A stretch of DNA of 64,000 nucleotides from Lysobacter sp. KIS68-7 (GTDB taxonomy: Bacteria; Pseudomonadota; Gammaproteobacteria; Xanthomonadales; Xanthomonadaceae). The DNA is taken from assembly GCF_021284745.1 (NCBI RefSeq), contig NZ_CP089925.1, forward strand, positions 124,001 to 188,000, read 5' to 3'. Under the pieces are notes generated by a model, which was not told the DNA's origin, did not search any database, and saw only the letters and a list, made by a program, of their open reading frames with translations. This document shows positions 24,869-34,015 of the stretch, in pieces. Within the stretch, counting starts at the first letter, position 1. Each line of letters starts with the position of its first letter. The position numbers and the translations under genes are program-made.

Positions 24869-25237
24869 TCATGCCCCTAAGACCATTGCGGCTGAGAATG
24901 CGGCAAGTGCAAGGAAGCTCAATAGAGACACGGAGCGCAGACCGTTCACGAACTGCGGCTGCGCACCATTCGCGCGTAGCCAGCGATGTTGCACGAAGCC
25001 CAGCACGAGACCAGACGCCAAGAACGCCACTGCTGCAAAGATTCTGTATTGAGGCGGGCCAAACACAAGCGCAATCGCGGGCAATGCAGTCAGCAAGTTA
25101 ACTACCTTGCCGGGCTTGGATTTCTTCAGCAGCAGTCGCTGATCAGCGTGACTCCTGGTGATGAACCTAAAAAAGCAGAAGAAGAACGTGACCCCAAGGA
25201 CTCCGGCGGCGGTGAGCAGCGCGTTTGCAAAGGACAT
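24869..25237 (-). CDS. Small membrane protein, unknown
   Basis: A 122-residue protein with about four helices (ALLTAAGVLGVTFFFCFF, VVNLLTALPAIALVFG, IFAAVAFLASGLVLGFV, VSLLSFLALAAFSAAMVLGA). A basic loop (RSHADQRLLLKKSKPGK) follows helix one. ATG 25237 (MSFANALL) is chosen; the upstream frame is repeat-derived. It is the rightmost gene of the minus-strand island. No family recognised. Confidence 0.55.
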   Translation of the reverse strand: MSFANALLTAAGVLGVTFFFCFFRFITRSHADQRLLLKKSKPGKVVNLLTALPAIALVFGPPQYRIFAAVAFLASGLVLGFVQHRWLRANGAQPQFVNGLRSVSLLSFLALAAFSAAMVLGA

Positions 25238-25313
25238 GCTGAATCGTTGAAAAAAAGGATGGACCTGCGCAAGGTACCAAGTCCAAGTGCTTCGGCGCGA
25301 GCAGGCGGACCGG

Positions 25314-25343
25314 ATGTCGGCTTCGGGTCGAAAGCGGCCACCC
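25314..25343. repeat. Hairpin repeat, single unit (copy 11)
   Basis: ATGTCGGCTTCGGGTCG then AAAGCGGCCAC. Most diverged full-length copy and the right-hand limit of the hairpin family, 25 bases before the 42-bp array. Confidence 0.75.
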
Positions 25344-25368
25344 ACATCTGGTCCTCACTCCAGCGCCC

Positions 25369-25704
25369 GAGTGCCTCCGGCATTCAACCGAACGCTTCTC
25401 CAACGCGCTCGAGTGCTTCCGGAACCCAATCGAACGCGTCGCCAACGCACTCGAGTGCTTCCGGAACCCAATCGAACGCGTCGCCAACCCACTCGAGTGC
25501 TTCCGGAACCCAATCGAACGCGTCGCCAACCCACTCGAGTGCTTCCGGAACCCAATCGAACGCTTCGCCAACCCACTCGAGTGCTTCCGGAACCCAATCG
25601 AACGCTTTGCCGACGCACTCGAGTGCTTCCGGAACCCAATTGAACGCGTTGGCGACGTCTCCGAGTGCGTCCGGAACGCACTCGAACGCACTCGCGACCC
25701 GTTT
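25369..25704. repeat. Tandem array, eight units of 42 bp
   Basis: Units begin GAGTGC(T)TCCGGAACCCAAT at 25369, 25411, 25453, 25495, 25537, 25579, 25621 and 25663. The central units differ at only a few positions. The first and last are diverged. There are no spacers, so it is not a CRISPR. Since 42 is divisible by three, all six frames stay open across it. Confidence 0.95.
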
Positions 25705-25731
25705 TGGCGCCCTCGCCCGGGCTGCGGACAT
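25384..25731 (-). CDS. Repeat protein with 14-residue amphipathic units (tentative)
   Basis: Of the six open frames across the 42-bp array, this one alone gives a plausible protein: repeats of AFDWVPEALEWVGD, alternating hydrophobic and acidic residues, 115 residues in all. Unit differences fall on D/E/K and W/C positions. The start ATG 25731 (MSAARARAPK) has no convincing ribosome-binding site, and a longer in-frame start at 25884 exists. No family recognised. The alternative is that the array is not translated. Confidence 0.35.
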   Translation of the reverse strand: MSAARARAPKRVASAFECVPDALGDVANAFNWVPEALECVGKAFDWVPEALEWVGEAFDWVPEALEWVGDAFDWVPEALEWVGDAFDWVPEALECVGDAFDWVPEALERVGEAFG

Positions 25732-25993
25732 TGCCAGTTCGCTTAGGGACGCATCCGGCTGACGTTGCGCTTCCGTCCAATAGGCGTGCACGCAAGTGCA
25801 ATTCACGATGGGCCACGGAGCCTGAAAACTCCATGCGACGAAAGCCCGACAGATCCCATGTCGGGAGGGCGACGAATACAACACCTCTCCGAGGGAATAG
25901 GTCGCGCCGTGTTCGCATGACGGTTTTCAGCCTCCCGACACCTTGCGCTGCCCTGCACCGCAAGCCCCAGCCCAGGATCAACCGGAGGTTCAC

Positions 25994-26296
25994 ATGCAAC
26001 GCGCCCCCACCGTCTTTTGCATCCCCGAAGAAGCCCACATCGAGCTGATCAAACTGCGCGAGTTCCTGCGCGTGATGTCGCGTCTTGTCGAACCCGGCAC
26101 CACCGCCAGCGAGCACGACTTCATCCTCCGCCCGCACGCGCTGTCTTGGCTGATCACCCAACTCTGGACCGAACTCGGCAAGATCGTACAAACCACCTAC
26201 TGGTCCGAAGACCACACCGAAGACCTCGAAGAAGCCCACCGCCGCATCGCCGAAATGCGCGAACGCAACGCCGAACTTCGCGGCCACATCGAGTAG
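25994..26296 (+). CDS. XAC0095-like small protein
   Basis: A 100-residue protein: VFCIPEEAHIELIKLREFLRVMSRLVEPG, then an aromatic helix WLITQLWTELGKIVQTTYW and an acidic coiled end. The opening pattern (IPEEA, a Leu-rich helix, LREFLRVMSRL) is that of XAC0095-family proteins, a group essentially confined to Xanthomonadaceae and of unknown function. GGAGG lies 6 bases before the ATG. It is the first plus-strand gene right of the island; structured repeat copy C begins 19 bases after its stop. Confidence 0.7.
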   Translation: MQRAPTVFCIPEEAHIELIKLREFLRVMSRLVEPGTTASEHDFILRPHALSWLITQLWTELGKIVQTTYWSEDHTEDLEEAHRRIAEMRERNAELRGHIE

Positions 26297-26314
26297 CCCG
26301 CCCTGCCCTTCCCA

Positions 26315-26589
26315 CCGAAGGGGCGTCCCCCAATCCCATGTCTAGGAACGCTGCCTGCCGAAGGTGACGCACGCGACGGCGCAGCGCCGAGGTGGGCAGC
26401 GTTCCGTCCGTCCGGAGCTACGGTGCAGGCGCGCAGCCTCCTGATGGCGACGGCCCGCAGACCCCAGACGCTCCGCGAGGCCATCCAATCGCGAAGCGGG
26501 CCGGCGCGAGACGTCGTGTCCTTCATGGACGGGAGTGCGTCATCGAGCGGCCATGAAGGACACGACGGCTCGTGACGGACCGCCCGTCT
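26315..26589 (+). repeat. Structured repeat element, copy C
   Basis: Third copy of the ~275-bp element. It starts CCGAAGGGGCGTCC and ends GACCGCCCGTCT. The 5' stem AGGAACGCTGCC pairs with GGCAGCGTTCC about 45 bases on. The 3' hairpin has stem GTCGTGTCCTTCATGG with CCATGAAGGACACGAC, different in the upper half from copies A and B yet fully paired. Its loop keeps ACGGGAG, GCG, AT and GAGCGG. CCCAGACGCTCCGCG and TCGCGAAGCGGGCCG are also kept. It lies between two convergent genes, so no gene reads directly out of it. Confidence 0.85.
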
Positions 26590-26605
26590 CGTGGGGGGCG
26601 CGCGC

Positions 26606-26833
26606 TCACAACTGGAGGAACGCCACCACCCGAGCCGCATCGAACGGCCAATCCAACTCCAGGTCCCGCGCCTCGTCCCGCAGCACCGGCACCCGCGCCC
26701 CATACCGCTCTTCCAGCGCAAAGTCGTCATCGATCCACACCGACTCGAAGTCCGGCACCCGCGCCGCGGCCAACACCGCCAGCGCCTGATCACACAAAGG
26801 ACAGATGTCACGCTGGAACAAACGCAGGCGCAT
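26606..26833 (-). CDS. Glutaredoxin-like small protein (DUF836 type)
   Basis: A 75-residue thioredoxin-fold protein starting MRLRLFQRDICPLCDQALAVL, with the redox motif CPLC, then ARVPVLRD, the cis-Pro strand. It is shorter than classical glutaredoxins and fits the DUF836 glutaredoxin-like group. ATG 26833 is chosen because the redox motif then lies at the usual residue 11. It is divergent from sdaA, with 74 bases between them. Confidence 0.85.
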   Translation of the reverse strand: MRLRLFQRDICPLCDQALAVLAAARVPDFESVWIDDDFALEERYGARVPVLRDEARDLELDWPFDAARVVAFLQL

Positions 26834-26907
26834 GGTCGAGCCTTCAGGGGCAACGGTCGCAAGAGGCATAGAATAGGCCTCCTCCCCGCAGTACCCGTGC
26901 AGCCCCC

Positions 26908-28290
<1,383 letters not shown>

Positions 28291-28295
28291 TCCGG

Positions 28296-28319
28296 GCGCC
28301 GCTTGTTGCGGCGCTTTTT
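28296..28319 (+). terminator. Rho-independent terminator after sdaA
   Basis: Stem GCGCCGC (28296-28302), loop TTGTT, stem GCGGCGC (28308-28314), then five T. It begins 6 bases after the sdaA stop. Confidence 0.9.
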
Positions 28320-28336
28320 GGGCATACACTCGACCC

Positions 28337-30550
28337 ATGGCCGACGCCTTGGGGACGCTGCGCCGCTTCCTGCTGCTGACCGGGCTGTACTACGCCGGGG
28401 CGGTCCTCGCGTCCCTTTACCTGCGCACCCCCGACGACATCACGCTGTTCTGGCCGAGCGCCGGCATCGGCTACGCGGTGGTCGTGGCCTGGGGCAAGCG
28501 ATGGGCCGTGATCGTGCCCTTCGCGATGATCCTGCTGCACCTGACGGTGGTGCCGGTCTCCGCGGCCTTCCTCCCCTATTCCATCCTGAGCAACACCCTC
28601 GCCACGCTCGTGGCAGGCTGGTACGCCGATCGGGGGCGACGACCCGACGGCATGCACCTGCGCACCGCCGACGGCCTGATGTTGCTGCGCGGCGGCGTGT
28701 TGCTGGCGCTGACGGATGCGGTGATGGGCACGCTCGGCCTGGTGCACGCGGGGATGGTGCAGCCGTTCGAAGCGCCGCGTGCCTACCTGTTGTGGGCGCT
28801 CGGCGATCTGCTGGGCATCACCACCTTCGCCCCGGCGCTGACCTTGCTGTTCGCACCGACAGGGCGCCGCGAATCGCTGTGGCGCGAGACCGCCGACCGC
28901 CGCGAACAAACGGTGTGGGCCATCGGGCTGTTGCTCTCCTTCATCGGCATCGTGAGCGCGGGGCAAAGCGGCAACCTGTACGCCCTCGGCCTGGTCAGCC
29001 TGCCGCTCGCGCTGTTGCTGTGGGCCGCGGTGCGCTTCTCGCCCCTGACAACGATGGTCGCCACGATACTGGTGGTCACCTTCCTCAGCCTGCTCACCGG
29101 ACTCGGGCTCGGCGGGTTCACGCGACCGCTCACGCTGCTCGATGCGTCGGTGCTGATGCTGTTGCTGATCCTGATCTCGGTGATCCCGGTGATGCTCGCG
29201 GTGGCCACGTACGAGCAGCGCCACACGGCCGCGGCCTTGTTCCAACGCGCCACGCGCGACCCGCTCACCGGGCTGCTCAACCGCAGCACGTTCGAGGAGC
29301 AGGCACGCGAGCGCTTGGGCGGCGCGGCAGCCGACCTGAGCCTGCTCTACATCGACCTCGACCACTTCAAGCTGGTGAACGATTCGGCGAGCCACGTGGC
29401 CGGCGACGACATGATCCGCACGGTCGGCGACCTGATTTCAGCGGAGTTCGGCGACGACGCGCTGGTGGCACGCACGGGTGGCGACGAATTCGCGGTGCTC
29501 GTGCCGGTCAGCGAGTCGATGGCGATCGCGTTCGGGCGACGCGTGCTGGCCTCCATCGACGGCCTGCGCCTGCAATGGCAGGACCAGATGCTCACGGCGG
29601 CGGCGAGCATCGGCATTGCGCACAGCTGCACGCCGCACGTCGATTTCGATCACCTGTTGTCCAATGCGGACGCGGCGTGCTTCGCGGCGAAGGAATACGG
29701 CGGCAATCGTTTGATCGCGGCCTCGCGCGAGGGCGATGAGCTCAAGTTGCGCACGGCGTCGATGCGCTCGGCGCTGCAGGTGCGCGAGGCGTTGGACCAG
29801 CGTCGCTTCACCTTGTTCTGCCAGCCGATCGTGCCGCTGGATCGCGCCGAATCGCAGAAGCGCAACTTCGAAGTCCTGTTGCGCTGGACCGACGCCAGCG
29901 GTGCGCCACGCGCGCCGGCGGACCTGATCGCCGCCGCCGAACGCTATCGCTTGGGGCCGCGGCTGGACCGCTACGTGGTCGACGCCGTGCTGCAGTGGTT
30001 CGAAGCGCACCCGGAGCACCTGCAGGAGATCCACCACTGCGGCATCAACCTGGGCGGCGGCACGCTGGTGGACGAGGAGTTCAGCGATTACTTCGCGGCG
30101 CGCCTGCGCCGCAGCAGCGTGCCGGCCGAACGCCTGTGCCTGGAGATCACCGAAACCAGCGTCGTGCGCGACCGCACGCGGGCGCAGCGCTTCATCGCCC
30201 GCATGCGCGACCTCGGGTGCCGGTTCGCGCTGGACGACTTCGGCACGGGGTTCTGCTCCTTCGGTTACCTGCAGCACCTCGACGTGGATTACCTGAAGAT
30301 CGATGGCAGCTTCGTGCGCGATCTCGGCAAGTCCGAACTGGCCGACGCGGTCGTGCGCTCCATCACCGAGATCGCCCACGTGCTCGACAAGCGCACCGTC
30401 GCCGAGCAGGCGGAAACGCAGGCGCAACTGGATCGCCTGCGCATGATGGGCGTGGATTACGCGCAGGGTTATGCGATCAGCCGTCCACAGTCGATCGAGA
30501 CGTTCTTCGCCCAGGCGCCTGCGGTTCTCGTGGACGCGCCGACGAGCTGA
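28337..30550 (+). CDS. MASE1-GGDEF-EAL membrane protein
   Basis: A 737-residue cyclic-di-GMP enzyme. The N-terminal ~290 residues are a MASE1-type sensor of about eight helices, starting YYAGAVLASLYLRTP and ITLFWPSAGIGYA. The GGDEF domain has an intact RTGGDEF at residues 379-385. The EAL domain has EVLLRW at 512-517 (EVL in place of EAL, a common active variant), and LDDFGTG near 633, which binds metal. Both synthesis and hydrolysis look possible. Its 3' end overlaps the convergent homoserine dehydrogenase gene by 82 bases. The start follows the sdaA terminator directly. Confidence 0.92.
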   Translation: MADALGTLRRFLLLTGLYYAGAVLASLYLRTPDDITLFWPSAGIGYAVVVAWGKRWAVIVPFAMILLHLTVVPVSAAFLPYSILSNTLATLVAGWYADRGRRPDGMHLRTADGLMLLRGGVLLALTDAVMGTLGLVHAGMVQPFEAPRAYLLWALGDLLGITTFAPALTLLFAPTGRRESLWRETADRREQTVWAIGLLLSFIGIVSAGQSGNLYALGLVSLPLALLLWAAVRFSPLTTMVATILVVTFLSLLTGLGLGGFTRPLTLLDASVLMLLLILISVIPVMLAVATYEQRHTAAALFQRATRDPLTGLLNRSTFEEQARERLGGAAADLSLLYIDLDHFKLVNDSASHVAGDDMIRTVGDLISAEFGDDALVARTGGDEFAVLVPVSESMAIAFGRRVLASIDGLRLQWQDQMLTAAASIGIAHSCTPHVDFDHLLSNADAACFAAKEYGGNRLIAASREGDELKLRTASMRSALQVREALDQRRFTLFCQPIVPLDRAESQKRNFEVLLRWTDASGAPRAPADLIAAAERYRLGPRLDRYVVDAVLQWFEAHPEHLQEIHHCGINLGGGTLVDEEFSDYFAARLRRSSVPAERLCLEITETSVVRDRTRAQRFIARMRDLGCRFALDDFGTGFCSFGYLQHLDVDYLKIDGSFVRDLGKSELADAVVRSITEIAHVLDKRTVAEQAETQAQLDRLRMMGVDYAQGYAISRPQSIETFFAQAPAVLVDAPTS

Positions 30551-31512
30551 GCGCCGCGCAGGGCGTCGCGGATCGCATACACATCGTCGAGCATGGCGGC
30601 CGCGGTGATGTCCGCGCCGGCGCCGGGGCCCTGGATCACCAACGGTTGTGTCGCATAGCGCGCTGAATGGATGGCGATGCGGTTGTCGGTGCCGTGGCCG
30701 GCGGAGAGCGGGTCGGTGTGGGCGAGCGCTTCGATGGCGACGCTCGCGCCCGCGCCTTCCGACCAACGGGCGACGAGATGCAGGCGAGCGTTGTCCTCGC
30801 GGGCGCGGAGCAGGCGGGCGTGCAGCGGTGCGTCGAGCGTGGCGAGGGCGTCGTCGTTTGCGGAAGGCGCCGAGGCGAGCGCGGGCGTCGAGAGGGCATC
30901 CACGCGCACTTCGCCCGCGGCCAGCGCGACACCCGCGGCGCGCGCGAGGATCAATAACTTGCGGCGCACGTCTTCGCCGGACAGGTCGATGCGCGGGTCG
31001 GGCTCGGTGTAGCCGGCGTCGCGCGCTTCGCGCACGAGTTGCGAGAAAGGCTGCGTGCCGTCGTGGCGCGACAACAGCCAGGCGACCGAGCCGGACAACA
31101 CGCCCGCGAAGGAATGGATCGCATCGCCGCCGCGTTGCAGCGCGCGCAGGGTGCGCAGCACGGGCAGGCCGGCGCCCACGGTCGCGCTGTCGCCGTAGTG
31201 TGCGCCGCTGTCTTCGCGCGCGGCTTCGATGGCCCGCCAGCGTGCGAGATCGGTGCCCTGCCCCAGCTTGTTCGCGGTGACGACGTGGACACCGCGCGCG
31301 AGCCAGGTGGCGTGGCGCGCGGCGATGGTGTCGCTGGCGGTGGCATCGAGCACGACGTGCGGTGCGCCGGCGTCCGCGTCGCTCCAATCGTGGCGGGAGT
31401 TTTCGATGTGGACCAGGGCGATCGAACCGTCGCGACATCGCGCGATGCGTTCGATCACCGCACGACCCACATTGCCGGTGCCGTACAGCGCCAGTCGCAG
31501 CGGTGCGCTCAC
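30469..31512 (-). CDS. hom: Homoserine dehydrogenase
   Basis: NAD(P)H-dependent reduction of aspartate semialdehyde to homoserine, feeding methionine and threonine. The N-terminus ALYGTGNVGRAV is the nucleotide-binding loop. ANKLGQG, AGLPVLRTL and AGVLSGSVAWLL are family motifs, and YTEPDPRIDLSGEDVRRKLLILAR is the catalytic-domain segment. There is no ACT domain, so feedback control by threonine is not evident. The 347-residue form has a longer tail than most, and this tail overlaps the MASE1-GGDEF-EAL gene. ATG overlaps the metB stop (ATGA). Last gene of metX-metB-hom. Confidence 0.92.
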   Translation of the reverse strand: MSAPLRLALYGTGNVGRAVIERIARCRDGSIALVHIENSRHDWSDADAGAPHVVLDATASDTIAARHATWLARGVHVVTANKLGQGTDLARWRAIEAAREDSGAHYGDSATVGAGLPVLRTLRALQRGGDAIHSFAGVLSGSVAWLLSRHDGTQPFSQLVREARDAGYTEPDPRIDLSGEDVRRKLLILARAAGVALAAGEVRVDALSTPALASAPSANDDALATLDAPLHARLLRAREDNARLHLVARWSEGAGASVAIEALAHTDPLSAGHGTDNRIAIHSARYATQPLVIQGPGAGADITAAAMLDDVYAIRDALRGAQLVGASTRTAGAWAKNVSIDCGRLIA

Positions 31513-32702
31513 GTCGCCACCTCGCGGCGTGCTTCGCGCACGACCGCATGCGCGCGTTCGAGTGCATCGCTGAGATCGGCCAGCAGGTCTTCCGCATGTT
31601 CGATGCCGATCGACAGGCGCAGCAGGCCGTCACCGATGCCCGCCGCGGCGCGCGCTTCGGGCGACATCGCCGCGTGCGTCATCGTGGCCGGATGCGCGAC
31701 GAGGCTTTCCACGCCGCCCAGGGATTCGGCGAGCGTGAAGCAGCGCAGGCCATCGAGGAAGGCGCGCACCGCAGGCACGCCGCCTTCGAGTTCCAGCGAA
31801 AGCATCGCGCCGAAGCCCTTCTGCTGGCGGCGTGCGAGCGCATGGCCCGGATGGTGCGGCAGGCCGGGGTAGTGCACCGCGCGCACAGCGGGATGTTCGT
31901 CGAGCACGGTGGCGATGACGGACGCGTTCTCTTCATGCACGCGGATGCGTGCATCGAGCGTGCGCAGGCCGCGCAGGGTGAGGAAGCTGTCGAAGGGCGC
32001 GCCGGTGATGCCCAATGCGTTCGCCCACCAGGTCAGTTGCGCGTGGTCTTCCTGCGAACGCGCGATCACCGCGCCCCCGACGACGTCGCTGTGGCCGTTG
32101 ATGTACTTCGTCGTCGAGTGCACGACGAAATCCGCGCCGAAGTCGATCGGCTTCTGCAGCGCGGGCGAGAGGAAGGTGTTGTCCACCACGGCGCGTGCGC
32201 CGATGTTGTGCGCCGCTTCGATCGCGAAACGCAGGTCGGTGATGCGCAGCAGCGGGTTGGACGGGGTTTCGATCCAGACCAGCGTGGGATTGCGGTCGAG
32301 GGCTGCGGTGAGCGAACGCGGATCCGAGAGATCGGCGAGCACGAGCTCGAAGTGACCCTTCTTCGCCAGCGCATCGAACAGGCGCCAACTGCCGCCGTAC
32401 GCATCGTGCGCGGCGACCAGCACCTGGCCGGGCGAGAGGCAGGCATGCAGCACGAGCGCGATGGCCGACATGCCGGTCGACGTGATCACGCCGCCCGCAC
32501 CGCCTTCGAGCGCCGCGAGCGCATCGGCCAGCAGGTCGCGCGTGGGATTGCCGCTGCGCGTGTAGTCGTAGCGACGCTTTTCGTCGAAGCCGGCGAAGCT
32601 GAAGTTGGAGGACAGCACGAGCGGCGGCGTGACCGCGCCGAAGGCGTCGTCATGGTCGATGCCGGCGCGCACCGCGGCGGTGGTCGGGTGCCATGCACTC
32701 AT
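31509..32702 (-). CDS. metB: Cystathionine gamma-synthase family PLP enzyme
   Basis: Cys/Met-metabolism PLP protein of 397 residues. TTAAVRAGIDHDDAFGAV opens the fold, YDYTRSGNPTRDLL binds phosphate, VWIETPSNPLL follows, and VHSTTKYINGHSDVVGG holds the PLP lysine. The product is likely cystathionine or, with sulfide, homocysteine; the fold does not separate synthase from lyase. It is coupled by 4-base overlaps to metX upstream and hom downstream. Confidence 0.92.
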   Translation of the reverse strand: MSAWHPTTAAVRAGIDHDDAFGAVTPPLVLSSNFSFAGFDEKRRYDYTRSGNPTRDLLADALAALEGGAGGVITSTGMSAIALVLHACLSPGQVLVAAHDAYGGSWRLFDALAKKGHFELVLADLSDPRSLTAALDRNPTLVWIETPSNPLLRITDLRFAIEAAHNIGARAVVDNTFLSPALQKPIDFGADFVVHSTTKYINGHSDVVGGAVIARSQEDHAQLTWWANALGITGAPFDSFLTLRGLRTLDARIRVHEENASVIATVLDEHPAVRAVHYPGLPHHPGHALARRQQKGFGAMLSLELEGGVPAVRAFLDGLRCFTLAESLGGVESLVAHPATMTHAAMSPEARAAAGIGDGLLRLSIGIEHAEDLLADLSDALERAHAVVREARREVAT

Positions 32703-33694
32703 GCGCAATCCTCCGCACAGGCTTCGAACGCATCGCGCAGGCATGCAGCGATGGCGACCGGTTCTTTCAGGAAGGCGTCGTGGCCGTAAGTGGAATGCAG
32801 GACGCGCAAACGCACGGCGGCGTCGATGCCGGCGGCGAGCGCGCGCACGTCGTCGACGGGGACGAGGCGGTCTTCGGCGAAGGCGATCAGCGTGGTCGGC
32901 ACGCGCACCTGGCGGGGATCCACGCGGTGCAGGTCGATGGATTCGGACAGGCGCAGGAAAGCCGTGGCCGGCGTGCGCTGCGCATAGGACGCGCCGTGGT
33001 CGGCGAGCCATTGTTCGGCGGCGCAGTGCGCGGTGCCGCCGGCGAGCGTGGCGTCGGCGTCGAAGCGCGCGCCGAATTCCTCCGGCGTGCGATAGCTCAG
33101 GAGCGCGAGTTGCCGCGCGAGCGACAGGCCCTGCGTTTCGGCGCACTGCAGCTGCCCGAGCTGGACGATCTGCCGCTGCAGCGCACGCCACGCACTCGCG
33201 AAGGGATGCGGGCGATGCGCCCCGGCAATGGCGACCAGGTGCCCGACGCGCTGCGGATAAGCTGCCGCGAACGCGAGCCCGACCATCGCACCATAGGAGC
33301 TGCCGACGATCGCCGAGAGGCGTTCGATGTTCAGATGATCGAGCACCGCCGCGAGCGCCGCCGCCTGGTCGAACGAATCAATCGGCGCATCCAGTGTGCC
33401 GTCCGCGCCGAGCCAGTCGATCGACACGACGCATTGCGTGTCGAGCACCGCGCGCTGGCGTTCCCACCACCCCGGTTCGCCAAAGGTCGAACCCGACGCG
33501 ACATGGCGGCCCGCCGAGATGCCGCCGAGCACGGCGACGATGGGCAGCGTGGTGTCGCCGCGGAGTTCGTAGCGCAGCACGACATCGCGCACGCCGGCAT
33601 GGCGCAGCGACAGCGAGCAGGGGAATTCGCCGCGGCGCGCATCGGCGACCGGGGTGGCGAGGACTTGCGGGTTCAAAGCGAGTGCGGCGGACAT
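32699..33694 (-). CDS. metX: MetX-type O-succinyltransferase
   Basis: Alpha/beta-hydrolase acyltransferase of 331 residues. The nucleophile elbow is GSSYG at 131-135 (Ser133), with the Asp in FAEDRLVP and the His in STYGHDAFL. In Xanthomonadales MetX proteins are succinyl- rather than acetyl-transferases, and some members act on serine rather than homoserine. Substrate choice cannot be read here with confidence. AAGGAG lies 8 bases before the ATG. It is first in the metX-metB-hom operon behind a SAM riboswitch. Confidence 0.85.
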   Translation of the reverse strand: MSAALALNPQVLATPVADARRGEFPCSLSLRHAGVRDVVLRYELRGDTTLPIVAVLGGISAGRHVASGSTFGEPGWWERQRAVLDTQCVVSIDWLGADGTLDAPIDSFDQAAALAAVLDHLNIERLSAIVGSSYGAMVGLAFAAAYPQRVGHLVAIAGAHRPHPFASAWRALQRQIVQLGQLQCAETQGLSLARQLALLSYRTPEEFGARFDADATLAGGTAHCAAEQWLADHGASYAQRTPATAFLRLSESIDLHRVDPRQVRVPTTLIAFAEDRLVPVDDVRALAAGIDAAVRLRVLHSTYGHDAFLKEPVAIAACLRDAFEACAEDCA

Positions 33695-33774
33695 CGGACG
33701 CTCCTTGGACGGTGGGCCGCCATCGAGGTCCGCGGGTGCCTATGCGATCGAACCGCGCCAGGGGCGCGACGTCG

Positions 33775-33890
33775 ATCCATCTGCCGGCAGGCCCAGGGGC
33801 CCCCGCAGGATTTGGCACCAATGCATCGCTTGCGCGATCCACGGTTGCCCCGGCGTCTTCGGGCCTGTCCCTCAGCCGGTCTCGATGGAT
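33775..33890 (-). promoter_or_regulatory. SAM-I riboswitch (S box) ahead of metX
   Basis: On the minus strand a 7-bp closing stem (ATCCATC at 33884-33890 with GATGGAT at 33775-33781) encloses GAGACCGGCTGAGGGA, GCCGGGGCAACC and GGTGCCAAATCCTGC. These are the core of the S-box aptamer. Downstream a CGCGCC/GGCGCG hairpin without a T-run precedes the metX ribosome-binding site. This fits control of translation, or of termination by a mechanism I cannot see. SAM binding would lower expression of methionine synthesis. Confidence 0.88.
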
Positions 33891-33897
33891 GGCGCAC

Positions 33898-33927
33898 AGG
33901 ATGCACGCGGGTTTCGGGAGTTGTCAA
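33898..33927 (-). promoter_or_regulatory. Promoter of metX-metB-hom
   Basis: TTGACA (33922-33927), an 18-base spacer and CATCCT (33898-33903) just upstream of the S-box. The -35 box is perfect, the -10 box weak. Confidence 0.55.
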
Positions 33928-34015
33928 TCGCTTTATCGCAATGAAGCGATGGATGGTCGATCGTGTCTGCGCAAGGTGAACACGAGGCCTTCACGCTCAC
34001 GCATACTTCGCCCAT

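Noticed and set aside
18671-25343. The hairpin repeats as simple Rho-independent terminators
   Set aside because: None is followed by a T-run, several are double or triple hairpins, and one overlaps a coding end. They may affect transcript ends but are better read as interspersed repeats.
25369-25704. The 42-bp array as a CRISPR
   Set aside because: Units abut directly with no unique spacers, the unit length is a multiple of three, and no cas genes are near.
24986-25762. Plus-strand Ser/Thr/Asn-rich frame across the 42-bp array
   Set aside because: It runs antisense through a membrane-protein gene and the hairpin repeat before reaching the array; only the array part is regular, and it gives low-complexity SASGTQSNASPTH units without a clear start.
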